From: Bacteroidota bacterium
GTDB lineage: Bacteria > Bacteroidota > Bacteroidia > Chitinophagales > Saprospiraceae
Direction of reading: 5' to 3'
DNA: 13,742 nt
Assembly (NCBI GenBank): GCA_029573365.1
Contig: JAKQGD010000224.1
Span: 1 to 13,742, forward strand
Part shown: one piece after another, positions 6,940 through 13,742 of the stretch
Numbering within the stretch: the stretch's first letter is position 1
Layout: every line of letters starts with the position of its first letter
Translations under genes and position numbers: made by a program
The notes under the pieces: model-generated
Databases searched by the model: none
The model's input: the letters and a program-made list of their open reading frames with translations, nothing else
Told to the model about the DNA's origin: nothing

Positions 6940-8274
6940 TTATCTTGCATTTTGATTGAGAGACTTTACCATTAAAAACAGAGGGTAACTGAATCCAAGA
7001 AAAACAAGTGCATAAATACCTGACCACAAATCACTATAAGCAGCCCCTACCAGAAACAAGAGCGATAGTATGATCAACAGGCCCGGAAGCCATGGAAAAA
7101 ACGGAGCTTTAAATGGTCTGGACAGATTGGGCTCTGTTTTCCTTAATTGTATCAAGGCAAAAAAACCGGCTGCATAGCTCAGTACAAAAAAGAAGGTAGC
7201 GATGTCAGACAATCTGCCACAGGTGTCCTTGCCGCTGAGTATTAGTATAATGGACAGTAAGCTGGTCAATGGCATGGCCACTGCAGGTGTACCCGCTTTG
7301 TTTACCCTTATTCCGGCAGGTAAAAATAACTTATCCCTGCTCATGGAGTAGATAACCCGTGGTGCAAACATGATTTGTGCATTGACGATGCCCAGGATGG
7401 AGATCATCAGCATAATGGTGATTATTTTGGAGTATTGAGGTCCGAAAATATAACTTATTGCGTCAGCTGCTGCCAGTTTGGATGTGGATAATATATCATG
7501 TGGCAAGGCATACAGTATGGCGCCGTTTACAAGCAGATAGATCACTATGATGGTGACCACCCCCAATATCATAGATTTAGGCAGGGTCTTGGCCGGATCT
7601 TTGTTTTCCTCGGTAAAATAGGTGGCGGTATGCCATCCGTCATAAGTATAAAATATGGCCTGCAAAGCACTGATGACGGCAATAAAAGTTATGGTGCCGG
7701 TTTGGTCGTTTAATACGGTAGACACCTGGGAATTGACGGGATTGCCACCGTACATGAAGCAGACGGCCACAAAAATCAGCAACCCTGTAGCCTTGATTGC
7801 GGCCAGAATCTCCTGTGACTTTCCTGCTGATCTGGTCCCCAGCCAGTGAAAGCCGGTAAGAAGTATCAAAAGTCCTACAGCCAGAAAGGCAGTATATTCT
7901 GACCATGAAGGTACCAACAAAACGATGTATTCACTTAGTGTAAAGGCACCAAAACCCAGTGCAGATACTGTGCCCAGCCAGCTGGTGATTCCAGTAACAA
8001 ATCCAAAATAATCGCCAAACGCCCTCCTGGCATATACATACCACGCTCCTGCCTGAGGTATAGATACAGCCAGTTCTATGGCACACAAAGTTCCCAGTAA
8101 GGCATATATCCCCACAGCAAGCCAAAGCAGCATAATGACTGTCGGGTCTCCTATTAGGCCGGAGATTATACCGGGCTTGCGGAGAATGCCCGTTCCTATG
8201 GTACCTCCTACAGTCACAGCGATGCCAAATCCTACTCCGAGTAACTTTAACAGATGGTTTTCGTTTTTTGACAT
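6940..8274 (-). CDS. APC-family amino acid transporter
   Basis: 444 residues, strongly hydrophobic throughout, with about 12 membrane segments. Family marks are GGTIGTGI in the first broken helix (23-30), PQAGAWYVYARRAFGDY (73-89) in helix 3, and YDGWHTATYFTEE at 211-223, the helix 6 substrate-site region. Members of the amino acid/polyamine/organocation superfamily move amino acids by proton symport or exchange; this one resembles the LAT/YfnA-type branch, but the substrate cannot be assigned. The start is an ATG with no Shine-Dalgarno sequence. The lipoprotein gene ends 29 bp upstream on the same strand, so the two may be co-transcribed; no promoter of the TAnnTTTG type is visible in the gap. 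Confidence 0.93.
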   Translation of the reverse strand: MSKNENHLLKLLGVGFGIAVTVGGTIGTGILRKPGIISGLIGDPTVIMLLWLAVGIYALLGTLCAIELAVSIPQAGAWYVYARRAFGDYFGFVTGITSWLGTVSALGFGAFTLSEYIVLLVPSWSEYTAFLAVGLLILLTGFHWLGTRSAGKSQEILAAIKATGLLIFVAVCFMYGGNPVNSQVSTVLNDQTGTITFIAVISALQAIFYTYDGWHTATYFTEENKDPAKTLPKSMILGVVTIIVIYLLVNGAILYALPHDILSTSKLAAADAISYIFGPQYSKIITIMLMISILGIVNAQIMFAPRVIYSMSRDKLFLPAGIRVNKAGTPAVAMPLTSLLSIILILSGKDTCGRLSDIATFFFVLSYAAGFFALIQLRKTEPNLSRPFKAPFFPWLPGLLIILSLLFLVGAAYSDLWSGIYALVFLGFSYPLFLMVKSLNQNAR

Positions 8275-8303
8275 AATGCCATTTTATAGTGATTGCTTAA
8301 TGG

Positions 8304-8744
8304 TCAGCAGGTATGATCAGAGACTATGACCCACTTTCCGTTGATTTTCCTCCAGATGAGTGTAAACAGTCCAGTGGGCCTGTCTTTTACTCTGATAAGT
8401 GTGTATCTGCCGAGCATCACAGCTGATTCTGGTCCCAACAGATCCAGATCCAAAACCTCAAAGGCTAGCTGGCCCATGGCATCTTTGTCAGGATATGATG
8501 ATTTGTACCTTGCGAGTGTCTTTTGCCATCCAAGGGTTCTGCCATTGCTGCCTGAAAAAGACAGGCTGTCAGACTTCCAGTAGCCCTCCATAAATGCTTC
8601 TATGTTGCCGTTGTTCCAGGCAACCTGTTGAGTCTGGAGGACATCCATAATGCCGGTTCTCCAGTTTAAATCCTTCGGCTTTTGGGTTGTTCCGCATGCC
8701 ATCAGGAAAAGTAGAAACGGCAAATATCGAATCATTGTGGCCAT
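8304..8744 (-). CDS. SnoaL/DUF4440-like small lipoprotein
   Basis: 146 residues from the ATG at 8744; an ATG at 8735 is also possible, while the frame extends to 8777 with a less likely start. The N-terminus is a short signal peptide ending FLMAC, with the lipobox cysteine at C17, so it is probably a lipoprotein of the cell envelope. The mature part resembles NTF2-like/DUF4440 proteins: a helix with QQVAWNNGNIEAFMEGYW, DSLSFSGSNGR, and a C-terminal sheet with FTLIWRKINGKWVIVSDHTC. These cone-shaped folds serve as small enzymes or ligand-binding modules; no catalytic residues can be assigned here. The size is normal for the family. It sits between rluA (62-96 bp upstream, depending on start) and the APC transporter. 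Confidence 0.82.
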   Translation of the reverse strand: MATMIRYLPFLLFLMACGTTQKPKDLNWRTGIMDVLQTQQVAWNNGNIEAFMEGYWKSDSLSFSGSNGRTLGWQKTLARYKSSYPDKDAMGQLAFEVLDLDLLGPESAVMLGRYTLIRVKDRPTGLFTLIWRKINGKWVIVSDHTC

Positions 8745-8840
8745 TTTAGGGTAAAAATAAGATTTAATCAAGAGCAATGGCTACTCCAGTAAAAAAGATT
8801 TGGGTTTTAAATAATTGTTTTGCTTACGCTTAAAAGTAAA

Positions 8841-9569
8841 TCAGGCGAGCCATTTTTCCATTTGCCTCAAAACAGCCTCCATATCTTTAGGCATGGGTGC
8901 GGTTATTTCCATCCTGTTTAGGGTCACCGGATGGATGAATATAAGTTTTTCGGCATGCAGAGGTTGACGTGACAGCAATGGTTGCTCTGTGTCGAACTTA
9001 CCGTGTTTATAATTTTTATGTTTTATTTCCGAAAGAAAAAACTCCCTTCTGTGACCATATAGTTCGTCAACAATCAGAGGATTACCAAGGTACTGCATAT
9101 GTACTCTTACCTGATGCATGCGGCCGGTATGCAATCGCAGATATACCAACGAATATTTACCCATTTTTTTAAGAATCTTATAGTCAGTCACAGATGCTTT
9201 GCCCCTTTTATGGACGAGCATTTTGCCTCGTGTGACGGTCGATTCTGCAAGCGGTGCCTCTATGTGGCCGCTTTCAGGCTCCGGAGTACCATCAACGATG
9301 GCCAGGTAATATTTTTCAACATCCCGGGACATAAACTGTTCTGATAACATCCTGTGAGTCTCCGCATCTTTGGCGAGAAGTATGACACCGCTGGTAAATT
9401 TATCTAGCCTGTGTACCGGTATAAGGTCCGGATATCTGGATTTAAAGGCCGAGACCAGGTTGGGCAGGTCAGGATTGAATCTGTCAGGCACAGAAAGCAT
9501 CCCTGCCGGTTTGTTTATCACCAATAAATATTCGTCCTCAAAAAGTATTTCGGGTTTAAATATTTTCAC
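8841..9569 (-). CDS. RluA-family pseudouridine synthase
   Basis: 242 residues. The catalytic Asp is D56 in HRLDKFTSG (53-61), and the second conserved block is LHTGRMHQVRVH (146-157). The N-terminal KPAG (20-23) and the late LHAEKLIFIHP segments also fit. It isomerises uridine to pseudouridine in rRNA or tRNA; the target position cannot be told from sequence. There is no N-terminal S4 RNA-binding domain, as in RluA and TruC rather than RluC/RluD. The start is GTG, placed only 4 bp after the stop codon of the RibF-glycosyltransferase gene, so translational coupling with it is likely. Confidence 0.92.
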   Translation of the reverse strand: MKIFKPEILFEDEYLLVINKPAGMLSVPDRFNPDLPNLVSAFKSRYPDLIPVHRLDKFTSGVILLAKDAETHRMLSEQFMSRDVEKYYLAIVDGTPEPESGHIEAPLAESTVTRGKMLVHKRGKASVTDYKILKKMGKYSLVYLRLHTGRMHQVRVHMQYLGNPLIVDELYGHRREFFLSEIKHKNYKHGKFDTEQPLLSRQPLHAEKLIFIHPVTLNRMEITAPMPKDMEAVLRQMEKWLA

Positions 9570-9573
9570 CTGT

Positions 9574-11562
9574 TTAAATTCTGAGGTCAGAAAATTTCTT
9601 TACTCCTTCAATAAAATATTTCCAAACAATAGAGCCCATATATCGTCCTTTGATATTAGGTCTGCCGATGTGTGATTTTACGATCCAGAGGTGTTCCTTG
9701 TTTTTACGCTCGAAAACAAGGGGAAGGTGGATGTAGTATGACATATGTGCCCTTATGACAGAGAGGGTAGATTTTGGTTTGCCTTCCAGTAAAAATTTAA
9801 GCCCTGCAATTCCGTCAAGGACCAGCTTGGCAGGTATGAGCCATAACAGCTTGGTGATATTTTCGTTTTTTGTGAGAAGGTAAAGGTTATTCCTGAAATT
9901 AAGAAAATCTTTGCGGGGATTATTGTAGTCTAGTGTACCTCCGCCGAGGTGATATACTTTACTTTTCGCAATACACTTTATGGCATAACCCGCATTGCGT
10001 GCTCTCCAGCAATAATCTATTTCTTCCTGGTGTGCAAAAAATCCATAGTCAAATCCTCCCAGGCTTTTAAACAATCTGGTTCTTGTGACCATGGTGGCTC
10101 CGCTGGCCCAGAAAATATCGGCATCTGTGTCGTATTGCCCTTCGTTTTTCTCAACAGACTGGAAAATACGACCCCGGCAAAAAGGATACCCGAGATAATC
10201 CAGGTGTCCGCCGGCTGCTCCTGCGTATTCAAAAAATGACTTGTTTTCGAGCGACAGAATGACGGGCTGTACCACTCCTATATTCTTGTCGGCATCCATA
10301 GCCTCTATGATGGGGTCGAGCCAGTTTTCTGTTACCTGTATGTCAGAATTGAGTATGGCCACATAGTCTGTTTCGACATCGACAAGACCTTTATTGTAAC
10401 CATCGGCATACCCGTAATTTTTTGAAAGCTGGCAAATCTTTATTTCGGGATACCACTCCTGGAGAAATTCCGCTGAGAGGTCCTCTGAATTATTGTCGAT
10501 AACAAGTACATCAAACCCGTATTTTTCACTGGAATACATAATTCTGGGCAGGTAAGCTTCCAGCATGTCCACTCCATTGTAATTGAGAATAGCGATGGTC
10601 ACTCTGGGCTTTTGGACCTCATCCTGCTGCACCTCTTCCAGAGCCATCAGGGCATTTTTTTCGTCAATTCTAAGTTGTTCCTTAAGCTCATTCAGGTTTT
10701 CAAATTTGATGTCCTTGCGGAGAAAGCGTAGAATCTGGATGTTAAGAAACTTATCGTAAATGTCCTGGCTGAATTCAAAAATATTGATTTCAATATTGGT
10801 CTGGGTCTGATTGGATACAGTGGGTCTTTTTCCGATATACATCATACCCTCAAAGGTAGAGCCCTCCATTCCGATTTTGACGGCATACACTCCTTCCTGT
10901 GGAATCAGTTTTTGTTTTTCTGCAAGCTGAAGGTTTGCGGTAGGGTAGCCTAGTTTGGTGCCCATCTTGTCTCCGTGCACGACCTTTCCGGTCAAAAAAT
11001 ACGGGTAATTGAGAAACATATTGGCTTCCTCTATTTGCCCTGTGAGGAGAGCTTTGCGTATTTTGGTGCTGCTGACAGCGATGTCATCAACCTCGTGTTT
11101 GGGTATTTCTATGACTCTGAAATGACCCGTTTTTTCGTATTCTTTGAAAAGACTCAGATCACCGCCTCTGTTGAGCCCAAACTTATGATCGTACCCGATA
11201 ACGACATACCGGGGTTTGAATAATTTTACAATGAAATTTTCAATATATTCTCTTGGCGAAAGCTGCGAAAATTCAAATGAGAATGGAACCACCACTACGT
11301 TCATGATTCCCGCCTGGCTTATAAGAGACAACTTTTCATCAAGCGTATTCAGCAGACTGAGGTTACTGTCACCTGTATCAATCACCATCCTGGGATGCGG
11401 GTAAAAAGTGATGACAACCGATTCACCCCCGATTTCCGTGGCCAGATTTCTGACTCTATGGAGGATCTTCATATGACCGGTGTGCACACCATCAAAAGAG
11501 CCGATGGTAATCACGGCATTACGAAAATCAGGCAAATCCTTGATGTCCCGAAAAATGTTCAT
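9574..11562 (-). CDS. ribF: Fusion: RibF riboflavin kinase/FAD synthetase + family 2 glycosyltransferase
   Basis: 662 residues in one unbroken frame. Residues 1-310 are a full-length RibF. The FAD synthetase half has GSFDGVHTGH (21-30) and SSTKIRKAL (164-172). The flavokinase half has the binding loop from G192 to L211, with HGD and GYPTAN, then YIGKRPTVS (242-250) and E258. RibF converts riboflavin to FMN and FAD. Residues 319-600 are a complete GT-A family 2 glycosyltransferase: VTIAILNYNG (321-330), IDNNSED (355-361), the metal-binding NSD (405-407), and HQEEIDYCWR (511-520) with the acidic catalytic-base region. The C-terminal 60 residues contain a hydrophobic/basic stretch but no clear membrane helix. 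The join (311-319) is polar and short. An in-frame ATG at codon 306 (10645-10647) could allow separate synthesis of the transferase. A strong promoter lies upstream, and rluA follows after 4 bp. Both domain calls are firm; the acceptor and sugar are unknown. Confidence 0.93.
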   Translation of the reverse strand: MNIFRDIKDLPDFRNAVITIGSFDGVHTGHMKILHRVRNLATEIGGESVVITFYPHPRMVIDTGDSNLSLLNTLDEKLSLISQAGIMNVVVVPFSFEFSQLSPREYIENFIVKLFKPRYVVIGYDHKFGLNRGGDLSLFKEYEKTGHFRVIEIPKHEVDDIAVSSTKIRKALLTGQIEEANMFLNYPYFLTGKVVHGDKMGTKLGYPTANLQLAEKQKLIPQEGVYAVKIGMEGSTFEGMMYIGKRPTVSNQTQTNIEINIFEFSQDIYDKFLNIQILRFLRKDIKFENLNELKEQLRIDEKNALMALEEVQQDEVQKPRVTIAILNYNGVDMLEAYLPRIMYSSEKYGFDVLVIDNNSEDLSAEFLQEWYPEIKICQLSKNYGYADGYNKGLVDVETDYVAILNSDIQVTENWLDPIIEAMDADKNIGVVQPVILSLENKSFFEYAGAAGGHLDYLGYPFCRGRIFQSVEKNEGQYDTDADIFWASGATMVTRTRLFKSLGGFDYGFFAHQEEIDYCWRARNAGYAIKCIAKSKVYHLGGGTLDYNNPRKDFLNFRNNLYLLTKNENITKLLWLIPAKLVLDGIAGLKFLLEGKPKSTLSVIRAHMSYYIHLPLVFERKNKEHLWIVKSHIGRPNIKGRYMGSIVWKYFIEGVKKFSDLRI

Positions 11563-11596
11563 CAGCTGCTACGCTAGTGCTTTATCAAAATTGGCA

Positions 11597-11627
11597 CAAA
11601 AGTATGAAGTTTCGCACCTAATTTCAA
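11597..11627 (-). promoter_or_regulatory. Bacteroidota-type promoter of the ribF-GT2 operon
   Basis: On the minus strand, TTG (11625-11627) is followed after 20 bp by TACTTTTG (11597-11604). This is an exact match to TTG-N19-23-TAnnTTTG. The predicted start is near 11593, giving a leader of about 30 nt to the ATG at 11562. Confidence 0.75.
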
Positions 11628-11656
11628 GCCTGGTTAAACATTATGGTTATTTTAAG

Positions 11657-11683
11657 CTTTTATTGACAATATTGTCTTAAAAG
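11657..11683. promoter_or_regulatory. 27-bp imperfect dyad immediately before mrp, operator candidate
   Basis: The core GACAATATTGTC (11665-11676) is a perfect 12-bp palindrome. It is flanked by CTTTTA on the left and TTAAAAG on the right, which nearly extend the symmetry. It ends 7 bp before the mrp start codon, so a bound protein would block transcription or translation start. No TAnnTTTG element for mrp is seen in the gap, so the promoter may lie within or just upstream of it. The regulator is unknown. Confidence 0.45.
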
Positions 11684-11690
11684 TTATCAT

Positions 11691-12785
11691 ATGATTGATC
11701 ATAATGCTGTCGTTGCAGCCCTAAGAAATGTGAGGGATCCAAAATCAGGTATGGATATCATTTCAGCCCGTATGGTGACAGATTTTAAAGTGGAAGGCAA
11801 CAACATCACTTTTTCTGTCTTGCTCAATTCAAATGACCAGGAATTGAAATCAGCCCTTAATTTTGCTTGTCAGGAAGAAATCCAACGTATCTATCCTGAT
11901 TCCAATGTTCATATCCATCTGAAAACAAAATCTGACGAGGGTGATGTAACCAATCAAAGCAGCCTGCCCCAGGTTAAAAATATCATAGCCGTAGCTTCGG
12001 GCAAAGGAGGTGTGGGCAAATCTACCGTTTCGGTAAATGTCGCAGTATCATTGGCGAAAGCCGGATATAAAGTCGGCCTGATAGATGCAGACCTTTACGG
12101 GCCTTCAATACCAACTATGATGGGCCTCCAGGGCCAAAGACCCAGAGTAGAATTGCTATACGGCAAGCACAAAATGATACCGCTCTATGCTTATGGTGTG
12201 CATGTGATATCTGTGGGCCTGATCATAGAGCCGGACCAGGCAGTCGTTTTAAGGGGTCCCCGACTGGGCGGCCTGCTCAGACAATTTATTACCGATACCC
12301 TCTGGCCTGAATTGGACTATCTGGTTATCGATCTCCCACCGGGAACAGGTGACGTCCAGTTGACACTCGTGCAGACAGTGCCGGTTACCGGTGCCATTAT
12401 TGTAACGACACCCCAGGAGGTGGCCGTCATTGATGCAGTCAAGGCTATGAATATGTTTTTATTGCCTAATGTAAATGTACCGGTGCTTGGTGTGGTAGAA
12501 AATATGAGCTGGTTTACACCTGAGGAGTTACCAGAAAACAAATATTACCTGTTTGGCCGGGGTGGAGGAAAAAAACTGGCTGAAATGGCTGATGTATCAT
12601 TACTAGGACAGATACCAATTATACAAAAAGTGCAGGAAAGCGGTGATGCCGGCACTCCTGCTGCAGCTCAGGAAGACGGTCTTGTTGCCGGATTTTTTGC
12701 CTCCATGGTGGACTCGCTCGTGAATAGTGTAGAAAACAGAAACCGCAATCTGGAACCCACGAGGGTAGTCAGAGTAGAACATTAA
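11691..12785 (+). CDS. mrp: Mrp/ApbC-type P-loop ATPase, iron-sulfur cluster carrier
   Basis: 364 residues. The N-terminal region (about 3-78) is a MIP18/DUF59-like domain. Residues 96-345 are the Mrp/NBP35 ATPase, with the deviant Walker A GKGGVGKST (104-112), a switch I region at DADLYGPSIP (132-141), and Walker B VIDLPPGTGD (212-221). Mrp proteins bind and transfer iron-sulfur clusters to target enzymes in the cytoplasm. The CxxC that usually follows ENMS is absent: residues 270-290 read ENMSWFTPEEL then PENKYYLFGR. As far as I recall this is normal for Bacteroidota Mrp. The next gene, a NifU-type scaffold domain, lies 52 bp downstream and supports a role in iron-sulfur assembly. The start is the ATG right after the dyad, with no Shine-Dalgarno sequence. 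Confidence 0.94.
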   Translation: MIDHNAVVAALRNVRDPKSGMDIISARMVTDFKVEGNNITFSVLLNSNDQELKSALNFACQEEIQRIYPDSNVHIHLKTKSDEGDVTNQSSLPQVKNIIAVASGKGGVGKSTVSVNVAVSLAKAGYKVGLIDADLYGPSIPTMMGLQGQRPRVELLYGKHKMIPLYAYGVHVISVGLIIEPDQAVVLRGPRLGGLLRQFITDTLWPELDYLVIDLPPGTGDVQLTLVQTVPVTGAIIVTTPQEVAVIDAVKAMNMFLLPNVNVPVLGVVENMSWFTPEELPENKYYLFGRGGGKKLAEMADVSLLGQIPIIQKVQESGDAGTPAAAQEDGLVAGFFASMVDSLVNSVENRNRNLEPTRVVRVEH

Positions 12786-12825
12786 AGCCAGGAATTAATC
12801 ATATAACTATTTTACTGAATTTGAT

Positions 12826-12833
12826 TATATTTG
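12826..12833 (+). promoter_or_regulatory. -7-type promoter element next to the NifU start codon
   Basis: TATATTTG is an exact TAnnTTTG match ending 4 bp before the ATG at 12838. No TTG lies at the expected -33 distance. If active, the transcript would start at or about the start codon and be leaderless or nearly so. Confidence 0.35.
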
Positions 12834-12837
12834 CAGC

Positions 12838-13104
12838 ATGATATCACCGGATTTTAACCAGACCCTATTCGAAAAAGTAGACCGTGCCCTTGATGAGATT
12901 AGGCCTCACCTGCTGGTGGATGGCGGAAATATCGAGCTTATTGATGTCACAACGGACAATTATGTCCGTATAAGGTGGACGGGGAACTGTGAGCATTGTT
13001 CTATGTCGGCAATGACCATGAAAGCGGGAGTAGAACAAGCCATCAGGTCAAGGATCCCTGAAATCCAAGGTGTGATTGCCATGAACGGACAATTTGCCAC
13101 ATGA
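12838..13104 (+). CDS. NifU C-terminal-domain iron-sulfur protein
   Basis: 88 residues, the size of a stand-alone NifU C-terminal domain (Nfu type). The protein reads LLVDGGNIELIDV (25-37), then GNCEHCSMSAMTMKAGVE (49-66), in which C51 and C54 form the CxxC that holds a bridging iron-sulfur cluster between two subunits. It serves as scaffold or carrier in the cytoplasm, in line with mrp 52 bp upstream. Its stop codon overlaps the pyrF start (ATGA), so the three genes mrp, nfu and pyrF probably form an operon with an extra internal promoter. Confidence 0.93.
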   Translation: MISPDFNQTLFEKVDRALDEIRPHLLVDGGNIELIDVTTDNYVRIRWTGNCEHCSMSAMTMKAGVEQAIRSRIPEIQGVIAMNGQFAT

Positions 13105-13742
13105 AAAGGCAGGAGCTTGTCAGTCAGATAATGGGCAAGCAGACATGTCTTTGTGTGGGCCTGGATACTGACCCAGATCTGATCCCCGAAATATACCAAA
13201 AAGATGCAGATCCGGTCTTTGCATTTAACAAAGCAGTCATTGACGCCACAATAGAACACTGTGTGGCTTACAAAATGAATATTGCTTTTTACGAGTGTCA
13301 AGGTCCCCGGGGATGGATTTCTCTTGAAAAAACGCTGGAGTACATTCCAAAAACACATTTTACCATAGCAGACGCCAAAAGAGGAGATATAGGAAATACC
13401 TCACGGAAATACGCGGATACCTTTTTTAAATACCTAAATTTTGACGCAGTCACAGTTGCTCCATATATGGGCAGTGATTCAGTGATGCCTTTCCTGGATT
13501 ATGCAGGTAAATGGGTAATAGTTTTGGGTCTCACCAGCAATCCCGGTAGTGCCGATTTCCAGTATTTCGAATCAAAGGACGGCAGAATGCTGTACGAAGA
13601 AGTTATCCTCAAAAATGTGGGGTGGGGCACAACTGAAAACCTAATGTTTGTCACCGGGGCCACTCATGCCGAAGAATTGTCGCATATCCGAACACTGGTA
13701 CCGGACCATTTTCTGCTCGTTCCGGGTGTGGGTGCTCAGGGA
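13101..13742 (+). CDS. pyrF: Orotidine 5'-phosphate decarboxylase, 3' end outside the window
   Basis: 214 codons are visible, open to the last base. The enzyme decarboxylates OMP to UMP, the last step of pyrimidine synthesis. The substrate region LCVGLDTDP (17-25) and the catalytic block DAKRGDIGNT (91-100), with the Asp-Lys-Asp charge network D91, K93 and D96, are intact. The visible part breaks off in PGVGAQG, the phosphate-binding strand near the C-terminus, so perhaps 55-65 residues are missing. The long form with VAPYMGSDS matches the type 2 PyrF found in Bacteroidota and others rather than the shorter E. coli type. It starts with an ATG that overlaps the NifU-domain stop by four bases. 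Confidence 0.93.
   Translation, partial: MKRQELVSQIMGKQTCLCVGLDTDPDLIPEIYQKDADPVFAFNKAVIDATIEHCVAYKMNIAFYECQGPRGWISLEKTLEYIPKTHFTIADAKRGDIGNTSRKYADTFFKYLNFDAVTVAPYMGSDSVMPFLDYAGKWVIVLGLTSNPGSADFQYFESKDGRMLYEEVILKNVGWGTTENLMFVTGATHAEELSHIRTLVPDHFLLVPGVGAQG

Noticed and set aside
6929..6960. Terminator hairpin between the LOG and transporter genes
   Set aside because: Only a 5-bp GATAA/TTATC pairing is found, with no T run; it is too weak to call.
10017..10239. Open frames on either strand inside the RibF-GT2 gene
   Set aside because: They are shadows of the long coding frame, without recognisable motifs or upstream signals. The same holds for the small frames inside the kinase, transporter and Usp genes.
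10600..10640. A frameshift at the RibF-GT2 join
   Set aside because: Both domains are read in the same frame with no interruption; the alternative ATG AGG frame stops within eight codons.
1..13742. CRISPR array, insertion sequence, prophage or tRNA
   Set aside because: No regularly spaced repeats, transposase or integrase frames, terminal inverted repeats or cloverleaf sequences were seen on either strand.

Overview
The window looks like chromosomal DNA of a member of the Bacteroidota, outside the well-known Bacteroides core. The evidence is moderate A+T content, genes mostly lacking Shine-Dalgarno sequences, lipoprotein signal peptides, and promoters of the Bacteroidota type (TTG, about 20 bp, TAnnTTTG; the best case is at 11597-11627 on the minus strand). 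The Mrp protein also has a WFTPEELPENKYY segment in place of the usual CxxC region, which I recall as normal for this phylum. No tRNA, rRNA, CRISPR array, insertion sequence or prophage gene is visible. There is no gene-free stretch longer than about 215 bp.

Layout. (1) 1-1829, plus strand: the 3' part of a CorA-type metal ion channel, overlapping by one base with a putative HExxH zinc-metalloprotease lipoprotein, followed by a hairpin terminator. (2) 2043-4407, minus strand: a two-gene signalling operon. A PAS histidine kinase carries the haem-ligand pattern of FixL. Its neighbour is a response regulator in which a receiver domain is fused to a complete Crp/Fnr-type DNA-binding protein. (3) 4560-6928, plus strand, divergent from (2): a CBS-pair protein, a three-domain protein (thioredoxin-like domain without its cysteines plus two UspA domains) and a LOG-family protein. 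(4) 6940-11562, minus strand: an APC amino-acid transporter, a SnoaL/DUF4440-like lipoprotein, an RluA-type pseudouridine synthase, and a 662-residue fusion of riboflavin kinase/FAD synthetase (RibF) with a family 2 glycosyltransferase. (5) 11691-13742, plus strand: Mrp/ApbC ATPase, a NifU C-terminal-domain protein and the start of orotidine-5'-phosphate decarboxylase (pyrF), which runs off the window.

The most interesting unit is regions 2 and 3 together. The kinase PAS domain matches the FixL oxygen sensor at the proximal haem histidine (H66) and two arginines (R72, R86). The regulator looks like FixJ (receiver) and FixK (Crp/Fnr) condensed into one polypeptide. In the divergent promoter region are two dyads spaced 22 bp apart. 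The second (4493-4506) has the Crp/Fnr core TGA-N6-TCA, and its recognition helix partner keeps the E...R pair that reads this core. This dyad lies where the missing -33 element of the CBS promoter should be. I infer an oxygen- or NO-responsive circuit that switches on a CBS-USP-LOG operon, similar in gene content to the hypoxia (DosR) regulon of mycobacteria but built from unrelated regulators.

The second notable item is the RibF-glycosyltransferase fusion, two complete enzymes with no obvious metabolic link in one uninterrupted frame.
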